From assembly GCA_023428265.1 (NCBI GenBank), contig JAEYYW010000006.1:1-39264 (forward strand): a stretch of DNA of 39,264 nt, in the 5' to 3' direction. The position numbers were made by a program, and so were the translations under genes. Every line of letters begins with the position of its first letter. Position 1 is the first letter of the stretch. The notes below the pieces were generated by a model that saw nothing but the letters and a program-made list of their open reading frames with translations, was not told where the DNA came from and made no database searches. This DNA is from Bacillota bacterium (GTDB lineage: Bacteria; Bacillota; Clostridia; Christensenellales; UMGS416). Below are positions 1 through 6,829 of this stretch, one piece after another.

Positions 1-1901
1 TCGCTGGAAAGGATGGGCTTGGGCAGCTCATCGCGAGGGTCCCGCCCGGGCTTCATCAGTTCATCCAGAATGTCCTGCAGCGTGGGCACACCCACACTGA
101 TCTGCCGGGCAACGGTCTCCAGACCGCGCTTCTGCACCTCAGGCACAAGGCCTGCAATGCGGCGGTCGGCCACATCCTTCAGCGTGAATCCTGTCAGCGC
201 CAGCAGCTTTTCCGCTGCTTCATAGGATTCGGGGTGCACACCGGTGTTGTCCAGGATGTCTTTGCCGCCGGGGATGCGCAGAAAGCCGGCGCACTGCTCG
301 AAGGCCTTGGCCCCCAGCTTTTTCACTTTCAGAAGTTCCTTTCGGCTGCGGATGCGGCCCGCCTCGCCGCGATAACTCACGATGTTGGCGGCCACCGTGC
401 CGCTCACGCCGGCCACATAGGAAAGCAGCGACGGCGAGGCCGTGTTCACATCCACACCCACTGAGTTCACACAGTCCTCCACGACGCCGCCCAGCGCTTC
501 GCCCAGCTTCTTCTGGTTCACATCGTGCTGGTATTGCCCTACGCCGATGGCCTTGGGATCGATCTTCACAAGCTCCGCCAGCGGGTCCTGCAGCCTGCGG
601 GCGATGGAGACGGCACTGCGTAGCGACACGTCAAACTCCGGGAACTCCTCCGCCGCAAGCTTTGAGGCCGAATAGACCGACGCGCCGGCCTCACTGACGA
701 TCACATAATAAACCTTGCGGCTCAAGCTCTTCAGCACATCGGCAGTGAACTGCTCCGCCTCGCGGGATGCGGTGCCGTTGCCGATGGCCACAATCTCAAT
801 GCTGAACTTTTCGATCAGCGCCTTCATGATGCGGGCGCTCTCCTCCACCTTGCTCTGCGGCGGCGTGGGATAGATCACGCCGGTGTGCAGCACGTTGCCG
901 ATGCCGTCCACCACGGCCAGCTTGCAGCCGGTGCGATAGGCAGGGTCCAGGCCCAGCACGGCGTGGGCCTTCACAGGCGGCTGCATCAGAAGCCCCTTCA
1001 GGTTCTGGGAGAACACCTTGATGGCCTTGTCTGATGCAGTGTCAGACAGTGCGTTGCGCACCTCGGTCTCAATGGAGGGCCGGATCAGGCGCTCATAAGC
1101 ATCTTCCACAGCAAGCTCCACCTGGCGGGCCATCGGCGACTGGTTTATAAGCATCTTGCGCTTCAGAATATCGACGATGAGCGTCTCCGGCGCTTCCAGC
1201 TTCACCTGCAGGAAACCTTCCCGCTCACCGCGGTCGATCGCCGACACCCGGTGGGGCGCCACGCGGGCCACCGGCTCACGGTAGTCATAATACATGCGGT
1301 AGGGGGAATCTTCTTCCTTCTTCGCCTTCGTAATCAGGAACCCCTCGCGCTGGGTGAGCTCACGGATCAGCTTTCGGTGCTCGGCATTGTCGGAAACGAG
1401 CTCTGCCAGAATGTCACGGGCTCCTTGCAGCGCAGCGTCCGCATCCTCAACACCCTTTTCGGCGTTCACATATGGTTGCGCTTCTGCCTCTGGCGATTGT
1501 TTGGGATTCTGCAGCAGCAGGATCATTGCCAGCGGCTCCAGACCGCGCTCCTTGGCGATGGATGCGCGGGTGCGCCGCTTGGGCCGGAAGGGTCGGTAAA
1601 TGTCTTCAAGCTCTGTCAAGGAATCGGCCTTGGCAATGGCGGCAGCCACGTCATCGGAAAGCTGCCCCTGCTCCTCGATCAGGCGGCGCACTTCCTCGCG
1701 GCGGGCCTCCAGGCTCCTGAGGTAGACGAGCCGCTCGTGCAGCTCGCGCAACACCTGGTCATCCAGCGAGCCGGTCATTTCCTTGCGGTAACGGGCGATG
1801 AACGGGATCGTGTTGCCCTCGTCCACCAGCTTGATTGTGTTTTCCACCTGGTCACGCCGTATCTTGAACTCTTCGATTAAGCGGGTTGTGATATCTGCCA
1901 T
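1..1901 (-). CDS. tex: Tex family transcription accessory protein, C-terminus cut by window edge
   Basis: Tex is a cytoplasmic nucleic-acid-binding protein associated with transcription. The reading frame runs off the left edge, so about 633 residues are visible. They show the N-terminal helical domain with the family signature IPFIARYRKEMTG near residues 32-44, a YqgF/RuvX-like RNase H fold starting near residue 315 (GLDPAYRTGCKLAVVD), and helix-hairpin-helix segments near residues 480-560. The S1 RNA-binding domain expected after about residue 645 lies outside the window. Two in-frame ATGs are possible, at 1910 and 1901. The GGAGG is only three bases before the first and twelve before the second. 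I chose the second because the protein then begins MADITTRLIEEF, the usual start of the family. The gene has its own promoter and is probably transcribed alone. Confidence 0.93.
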   Translation of the reverse strand, partial: MADITTRLIEEFKIRRDQVENTIKLVDEGNTIPFIARYRKEMTGSLDDQVLRELHERLVYLRSLEARREEVRRLIEEQGQLSDDVAAAIAKADSLTELEDIYRPFRPKRRTRASIAKERGLEPLAMILLLQNPKQSPEAEAQPYVNAEKGVEDADAALQGARDILAELVSDNAEHRKLIRELTQREGFLITKAKKEEDSPYRMYYDYREPVARVAPHRVSAIDRGEREGFLQVKLEAPETLIVDILKRKMLINQSPMARQVELAVEDAYERLIRPSIETEVRNALSDTASDKAIKVFSQNLKGLLMQPPVKAHAVLGLDPAYRTGCKLAVVDGIGNVLHTGVIYPTPPQSKVEESARIMKALIEKFSIEIVAIGNGTASREAEQFTADVLKSLSRKVYYVIVSEAGASVYSASKLAAEEFPEFDVSLRSAVSIARRLQDPLAELVKIDPKAIGVGQYQHDVNQKKLGEALGGVVEDCVNSVGVDVNTASPSLLSYVAGVSGTVAANIVSYRGEAGRIRSRKELLKVKKLGAKAFEQCAGFLRIPGGKDILDNTGVHPESYEAAEKLLALTGFTLKDVADRRIAGLVPEVQKRGLETVARQISVGVPTLQDILDELMKPGRDPRDELPKPILSS

Positions 1902-1936
1902 GAGATGCATTTTCCTCCGGTTGGGGTTTCTGCGGT

Positions 1937-1965
1937 ATTATACCACAGCCGCCCACAAGGCAATA
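1937..1965 (-). promoter_or_regulatory. Promoter for tex
   Basis: Reading leftward there is a perfect TATAAT at 1942-1937, directly preceded by TGG, which makes an extended -10 element (TGnTATAAT). The -35 region is poor: TATTGC lies 17 bases upstream. Predicted transcription starts near 1930, about 30 bases before the Tex start codon. It sits in the 67-base gap between tex and the DHHW gene. Both genes read leftward, so read-through from the DHHW gene is also possible. Confidence 0.6.
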
Positions 1966-1968
1966 ACC

Positions 1969-3426
1969 CTATTTCACCAGAATCCGAGACATGGTGGACA
2001 TCAGGAAGTCGTTGTCAAAGGAATGGAGGTCGCCCACGATCACATAGCAATCATCAACGGCATATTCCTTCATCAGATCGCGGACGGCCCCCCCTGCCAC
2101 GCTTTTCTTGAAGTATCGCGGATCGACCACATGGATCCGGTCATAATGGGGAATCAGGAAGGACACAAAGCACAACCCAAAGGAGTCGCGCACCACAAGC
2201 GCGGTCTTGCCGGTGCCTGCTTTGGTATCAATCACACTCCATGCACTGTGGCTGTTGCCAAGGTATACGGTAAAGCGGTCACTGGAGCGGGCGTTCATAT
2301 CAATCAATGGAATTTCGCGATATTTCTCCGGGCCAAGCACCTCGTGATAAACCGCCTCGCCGTAGGGCATGCAGATATCCAGTGTGTCGGGGTTGCGCTT
2401 CATTGCAGCGGTGGGGTTGTCACGATAAAGCGTGCCGAGAAAAGGATGCTCCTGCTTGATTGTATAGTTGTTATAAGGCACCGGCTTGACGCCCATGCTC
2501 TCCATCATTGCCTGATAGGCGTAATGGGCGCCCAGCGGTGTCCAGTGCATGTCGGTGCGGAAATAGACATATTCACCTCGCTCAATGGGTTGCCCCAGCA
2601 CCTCCGGCACGGAATACACCGACACATTATCCGCCACATTCGCTCTGAGGCAATCCTCGATGTTGGACACAAAGCCCGTCGCAGACTTGTTCAGGATAAA
2701 CCGATTTGCTCTGGAGCTGGAAGGAACCATGATGAAATGCAGCCGCCCATCCTCTTCAAGACCAGCGGCATAAGCGTTGAGCACCTTGGCAGCCCGCTCC
2801 ACATTGGCAGCGCGATATGCCCTCATTGTCGTCTTCTTGCCGTTCAAGGTGTAGTAGATGCCAACGGTGGCGGGATACTGTGACTTGGCTGCCGCGGCAG
2901 GAAGCGTGGTTTGCGCCGGTTTCCCTCCGGATTCCGCCGGGTGTTCCCCCGACAACTCCGGTGTCTCTGCGGCGCCTGGCGAGGCAGTTGGTGCCTCCAG
3001 AACAGGGCTTGCTGTTGAAACATCCACTATCTTTTCCGCTTCCAGCAGTTCATCAGGCAAAGGCGGCAATGTGGTGATGGCTTGCGTCAGCTCGTCGGTC
3101 TGGTCTGCAATGGCCATCACGGTGTCTTCCATGGTGGTCACGCTGAACAGGGTGTGAATCTGGTTGCTGATGCCTGTAAATTCATTGCGGAAGAAAAAAT
3201 TATCCAGAAGGTAATTCTCAAACTGACCGGAAAAGCTGCCATTCAGCATGCTCTCCATTTTTAGCTCCGGCAAACCCTGCAGCATCCGGTTTTCCTGCTC
3301 GGAATAGGTGGATTCGGTGCGCCGGTTCAGCGCGAATGAACCCCCTATGGCGAGCAAAACCAGCAGCCAGACGGCGCAGAACACTGCAGGAACCGCTTTT
3401 CTGGCAAAACTTACACTCCATTTCAT
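1969..3426 (-). CDS. DHHW/AlgJ-like membrane-anchored SGNH-type protein, probable polysaccharide O-acetylation factor
   Basis: The 485-residue protein has one N-terminal membrane segment (about residues 10-33) and should face the cell exterior. A Pro/Ala/Ser/Thr-rich linker spans about residues 120-182. The DHHW family signature is DMHWTPLGAHY at 292-302, and a downstream VRDSFG (412-417) matches the serine region of AlgJ/AlgX-type SGNH folds. In alginate and similar systems such proteins work with an MBOAT membrane acyltransferase to O-acetylate exported polysaccharide. That partner is the gene immediately upstream, 12 bases away, so they form one operon. The substrate is not shown by the sequence. 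The exopolysaccharide locus 3.4 kb away is a candidate, but cell-wall polymers are also possible. Confidence 0.85.
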   Translation of the reverse strand: MKWSVSFARKAVPAVFCAVWLLVLLAIGGSFALNRRTESTYSEQENRMLQGLPELKMESMLNGSFSGQFENYLLDNFFFRNEFTGISNQIHTLFSVTTMEDTVMAIADQTDELTQAITTLPPLPDELLEAEKIVDVSTASPVLEAPTASPGAAETPELSGEHPAESGGKPAQTTLPAAAAKSQYPATVGIYYTLNGKKTTMRAYRAANVERAAKVLNAYAAGLEEDGRLHFIMVPSSSRANRFILNKSATGFVSNIEDCLRANVADNVSVYSVPEVLGQPIERGEYVYFRTDMHWTPLGAHYAYQAMMESMGVKPVPYNNYTIKQEHPFLGTLYRDNPTAAMKRNPDTLDICMPYGEAVYHEVLGPEKYREIPLIDMNARSSDRFTVYLGNSHSAWSVIDTKAGTGKTALVVRDSFGLCFVSFLIPHYDRIHVVDPRYFKKSVAGGAVRDLMKEYAVDDCYVIVGDLHSFDNDFLMSTMSRILVK

Positions 3427-3438
3427 ACCATGTGCCTC

Positions 3439-4866
3439 CTAGAACCGGAAATACAGGAAGGGATTATAGCTCTGCCCCACCAGCATCAGCATAGAGAGCA
3501 CAAGCAGGATGCTGAGGGCCGAATACTTTGCCACGGGCAGAGCGACTGCAAAGCCGACCGGCCAGTTGGGCAAACCCCGCAAGATTCTCTCCGCCCAGTT
3601 TTTGAAAGGCAGGCATGCCAGAAGCGCCAACGGCAGGAACAGCGCCTTGTCCTTCAGAACAAACATCGTTTTGGCATCGATCATCTCTTGCGCGCCATAG
3701 CCCAGCATGGCGCTGATGTGGGAAAGGCCCTGCCCCAGATCCTCATAATAAAACAATGCCCAGCCAATCAAGACAAGCGCCAGCGAATACACAATCTGAA
3801 CAGCGCCCGGCAGCCTGGCCAGCAGCTTTCCGTAAACCAATCGCTCCAGGATGATGATCACACCGTAATAGACACCCCAGAGGATAAAGTTCCACGAAGC
3901 GCCGTGCCACAGCCCGGTCAGCATCCAGACAAACGCAAGGTTGAGCACCAGCCTGGCCTTACCCACCTTGTTGCCGCCCATGGGGATATAAACATAATCG
4001 CGGAAAAAGGAACCCAGCGACATATGCCAGCGACGCCAGAACTCTGAAATGGATTTGGACACATATGGGTAGTTGAAATTTTCTTTGAAGGTGAAGCCAA
4101 AAGCCTTTGCCATGCCGATACCCATGTCGGAATAACCGGAGAAGTCGAAATAAATCTGCAGGGCAAACAGCACCATTGACACCCAGGATCCGGCAAATGA
4201 CAGCCCCTCACCCGACCCCGCCGCCGGCAGAGACGCAAGCGCAGTGCCGCACACATTGGCGAGCAGGATTTTCTTTGACAGCCCGATGACAAAGCGCCCC
4301 ATGCCGCCGGTAACCCCTTCAATGCTGGTGGTTCGCTTCCGCAGCATAGGCTCCACATCGCCGTATTGCACAATGGGCCCGGCAATCAACTGCGGGAAGA
4401 AGCTGATGTAAAGCAGCAGCAGGAAGGGGTTTTTCTGTGCAGGCGTTTTCTTTCGATAGACATCGACTGTATAGGTCAGAATCTGAAACGTATAAAAAGA
4501 GATGCCGATCGGCAGTGTTTTGGGCGGTGCAACAGCCTGTATGCCGAGTATGGCGTTCACCGTGTTTTCAAGGAAGGATGAATATTTGAAGTAGGCCAGA
4601 AACATCAGGCTTACCACAGCCGCCAGCGCCAGCATCACTTTGCGGCCAAGCGGTGATGATGAACGGCTGATTGCCAGGCCGAAACCATAATTGACAAGCG
4701 TGGAAAAAAGCATGGCCAGCACCCACACCGGTTCGCCCCAGCTGTAAAAAAGCATGGAGAACACAAGGAGCACGCCATTGCGCCAATGGATGTTTTTGGA
4801 TAGGAAATGCAGCACGATCACAAGCGGCAGGAACATGGTAACAAACGTAAAGCTTGAAAAAACCAT
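3439..4866 (-). CDS. MBOAT family membrane O-acyltransferase (AlgI/DltB-like)
   Basis: This 475-residue polytopic membrane protein belongs to the MBOAT superfamily, which transfers acyl groups across the membrane to polysaccharides or teichoic acids. It begins MVFSSFTFVTMFLP, typical of AlgI-like proteins. It carries SEFWRRWHMSLG (His281) and LTGLWHGASWNF (His321), the latter the conserved catalytic histidine of the family. Length matches AlgI-type members. AAAGGA lies eight bases before the ATG. The next gene downstream encodes a DHHW/AlgJ-like protein, the usual partner in O-acetylation of exported polymers. Teichoic acid D-alanylation (DltB) is less likely because no dltA, dltC or dltD gene is nearby. 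Confidence 0.93.
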   Translation of the reverse strand: MVFSSFTFVTMFLPLVIVLHFLSKNIHWRNGVLLVFSMLFYSWGEPVWVLAMLFSTLVNYGFGLAISRSSSPLGRKVMLALAAVVSLMFLAYFKYSSFLENTVNAILGIQAVAPPKTLPIGISFYTFQILTYTVDVYRKKTPAQKNPFLLLLYISFFPQLIAGPIVQYGDVEPMLRKRTTSIEGVTGGMGRFVIGLSKKILLANVCGTALASLPAAGSGEGLSFAGSWVSMVLFALQIYFDFSGYSDMGIGMAKAFGFTFKENFNYPYVSKSISEFWRRWHMSLGSFFRDYVYIPMGGNKVGKARLVLNLAFVWMLTGLWHGASWNFILWGVYYGVIIILERLVYGKLLARLPGAVQIVYSLALVLIGWALFYYEDLGQGLSHISAMLGYGAQEMIDAKTMFVLKDKALFLPLALLACLPFKNWAERILRGLPNWPVGFAVALPVAKYSALSILLVLSMLMLVGQSYNPFLYFRF

Positions 4867-4949
4867 ACCGGTTGTCCTTTGCGATTTTTATGAAGTTTTT
4901 ATGGCTGTGCAACCAGTATAACAAAATTTGACAAATTAGTATATAAAAA

Positions 4950-5096
4950 CCGCCGCTCAGCTCACCCCGGCGGGCAGGATACCCGCGGCACACGGAGCGC
5001 TCCGCTTAATGCTGCTTCCTTCCGGATCTGACATGGTTCGCGGCGTCGCGTTGCACGGGTCCCGCAGCCGGGATGAGTTCAACGGCGGTTTTCAGG
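4950..5096 (-). ncRNA. ffs: Small signal recognition particle RNA (4.5S-like)
   Basis: Read leftward, the strand carries the conserved SRP domain-IV core GAACCATGTCAG-ATCCGGAAGGAAGCAGC, including the GGAA tetraloop that binds Ffh. The two ends form a long terminal helix: CCGCCG near 5088 pairs with CGGCGG near 4950, and pairing continues with few mismatches for about 22 base pairs. The 3' arm is followed by five T residues (4949-4945), so the end of the helix may serve as the terminator. The RNA joins Ffh to target membrane proteins co-translationally. The 5' end is inferred from the promoter and may be a few bases off. No Alu domain is evident, so this is the small form. Confidence 0.95.
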
Positions 5097-5102
5097 ATAT
5101 TC

Positions 5103-5131
5103 ATTGTACAATAGAACCAAAGACAGGGCAA
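5103..5131 (-). promoter_or_regulatory. Sigma-A-type promoter for SRP RNA
   Basis: Reading leftward there is TTGCCC at 5131-5126, a 17-base spacer and TACAAT at 5108-5103. Transcription should start near 5096, just before the first arm of the SRP RNA terminal helix. The position and spacing fit a constitutive housekeeping promoter. Confidence 0.75.
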
Positions 5132-5170
5132 GGTTATTTTTTCTCAATGGATGGCTGGCCGGGTGGTGCG

Positions 5171-5195
5171 TATAAATTTGGCGGAAACGTTTACC
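5171..5195 (+). promoter_or_regulatory. Possible -10 box and LacI/CcpA-type palindrome ahead of the FAD-Rieske gene
   Basis: A TATAAA at 5171-5176 could be a -10 element, but no good -35 is visible 16-18 bases upstream. Just downstream, GGAAACGTTTACC (5183-5195) is a near-palindrome centred on CG. That form is typical of LacI-family operators and resembles CcpA cre sites. It would lie in the 5' leader, before the start codon at 5230, where a bound repressor could block transcription. This is a pattern match only. Confidence 0.35.
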
Positions 5196-5229
5196 ATATC
5201 GAATATTCATGCATAAGGCGGGGGCATCC

Positions 5230-6795
5230 ATGGTCAACAATTATCGTTTTTTACGGGAGCCGTCACAGTCCTACTGGCTCACCCCCTCGGACCAGCCGTC
5301 CTTCCCGGTGTTGAAGAGCGACAGAAAGGCAGATCTGGTCATCATCGGCGGCGGCATTGCCGGCATCACACTGGCATATCTGCTGAAACAGGCCGGTATT
5401 GACACACTGCTGCTGGAAGCAGATCGCCTGGTATTCGGCACCACGGGGCACACCACCGCAAAAATCACATCACAGCACGAGCTGATTTATGACAAACTGA
5501 TCAATAAAGTCGGTTGGGAGCAGGCGCAACAGTATGCTGACGCCAACGAAGCGGCAATCCATGAGATTGAAGGCATCGTTGCGGCTCTCAGCATCGACTG
5601 TGACCTGAAGCCGCAGCATGCAGTGATCTATACAGAGCGGGAGAAAAACATAGAGAAGATTGACAAAGAGGTGAAAGCGGCCATCGATCTGGGCATTAAG
5701 GCCGAATATATTGAGAAAATCCCCTTCAGCATCCCGATCAAGGCCGGCGTGCGCTTCGAAGGTCAAGCACAGTTCCACCCACGAAAATATCTGTTGGGGC
5801 TGGTGGACCACATCGCCGGCCATGGCTGCACCATTCATGAGCACACAAAGGTTGTTGATATCGAGAGCACCCCCGACGGGTATGAGCTGAAGACAGGCAA
5901 CGGAGCCAAGGTGCGGGCCGAACGGGTTGTTATTGCTTCTCATTACCCTTTCTTCAACAAGCACGGTTTGTATTTCGCCAGATTGTATGTGGAACGATCC
6001 TATATCCTCGCGATCCAGGCAAAGGAGCAGTATCCCGGCGGCATGTATATCAACGCGGAGGAGCCGACGCGCTCGTTGCGCAGCCAGGCATCTGCTGACG
6101 GAGAGCTGATCCTGGTTGGCGGTGAGAACCACAAGTCAGGGCAATCGGAAGACACCTTGCGCCATTATCGCGCGCTGGCGGACTTTGCAGATCAGCATTT
6201 CAGCGTGCAAGATATCCCGTTCCACTGGTCCACGCAGGACTGCATGACGCTGGACGGCATCCCCTATACCGGTCACTACACCTCGGAAACACCAAACCTT
6301 TATGTGACGACCGGGTATGGCAAGTGGGGCATGACAAACTCAATGGCATCGGCAATGATCCTGCGTGACCTGATCGTGCACGGTAGGTCTGACTGGCAGG
6401 GAGTATACAGCTCCTCCCGCTTCAACGTGACAGCTTCCATGAAAAACGTGCTCGTGGAAAACGCCAACGTGGCGGCCAACCTGCTGGAGGGAAAGCTCTC
6501 CCCCCTGCCCGATTCGGTTGACATCAAACCCGGAGAGGCCAAGATCATAGACATTGACGGGCACCGGGCCGGCGCATACCGAGACAAAGACGGCCATGTG
6601 CATGTTGTGGACACCACCTGCACCCATATGGGCTGCGAGGTCAACTGGAACTCGGCAGAAAAATCCTGGGACTGCCCTTGCCATGGCTCACGGTTTGATA
6701 TCTACGGCAAAGTGATCGAAGGGCCGGCGCTGCGAAACCTCAACAGCGGTAAAAGCGTGAACACAGTCGAAAAGCTGGTCAAGGATGAGTTTTAA
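5230..6795 (+). CDS. FAD-dependent oxidoreductase with C-terminal Rieske [2Fe-2S] domain (YhfW-like)
   Basis: The 521-residue protein begins with a DadA/glycine-oxidase-type FAD fold. The dinucleotide motif IIGGGIAG sits near residues 38-45, and LLLEADR, the ribose-binding acidic end of the second strand, follows. The C-terminus is a Rieske domain: Cys464-Thr-His466 and Cys482-Pro-Cys-His485 supply the four cluster ligands, and the additional cysteines Cys469 and Cys484 suit a bc1-type disulfide. The architecture matches Bacillus subtilis YhfW. The substrate is unknown. An ATG at 5209 is in frame, but AAGGCGGGGG just ahead of the ATG at 5230 makes the latter the better start. No signal peptide is seen, so it is probably cytoplasmic. 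It is transcribed alone, divergently from the SRP RNA. Confidence 0.92.
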   Translation: MVNNYRFLREPSQSYWLTPSDQPSFPVLKSDRKADLVIIGGGIAGITLAYLLKQAGIDTLLLEADRLVFGTTGHTTAKITSQHELIYDKLINKVGWEQAQQYADANEAAIHEIEGIVAALSIDCDLKPQHAVIYTEREKNIEKIDKEVKAAIDLGIKAEYIEKIPFSIPIKAGVRFEGQAQFHPRKYLLGLVDHIAGHGCTIHEHTKVVDIESTPDGYELKTGNGAKVRAERVVIASHYPFFNKHGLYFARLYVERSYILAIQAKEQYPGGMYINAEEPTRSLRSQASADGELILVGGENHKSGQSEDTLRHYRALADFADQHFSVQDIPFHWSTQDCMTLDGIPYTGHYTSETPNLYVTTGYGKWGMTNSMASAMILRDLIVHGRSDWQGVYSSSRFNVTASMKNVLVENANVAANLLEGKLSPLPDSVDIKPGEAKIIDIDGHRAGAYRDKDGHVHVVDTTCTHMGCEVNWNSAEKSWDCPCHGSRFDIYGKVIEGPALRNLNSGKSVNTVEKLVKDEF

Positions 6796-6808
6796 CCCTG
6801 ACCAGCTT
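6772..6808 (-). terminator. Hairpin between convergent genes, probable weak terminator
   Basis: AAGCTGGTCA (6772-6781) and TGACCAGCTT (6799-6808) form a perfect ten-base-pair stem with a 17-base loop. On the leftward transcript the stem is followed by TTTT, so it could end the transcript of the Fn3 gene. On the rightward strand there is no T run. The first arm lies within the end of the FAD-Rieske coding sequence. Confidence 0.45.
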
Positions 6809-6829
6809 CCGTTATTGAATGTTTTCCGG

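Noticed and set aside
1251..1880. Open frame of 209 codons on the + strand
   Set aside because: It is antisense to tex, whose protein motifs are unmistakable, has a His/Leu-rich composition typical of reverse-frame reading and has no ribosome site.
1798..2883. Open frame of 361 codons on the + strand
   Set aside because: It lies opposite the DHHW protein and the end of tex, has no recognisable domain and no promoter, and is explained by codon bias of the opposite strand.
5470..6132. Open frame of 220 codons on the - strand
   Set aside because: It is antisense to the FAD domain of the Rieske oxidoreductase and has no supporting signal.
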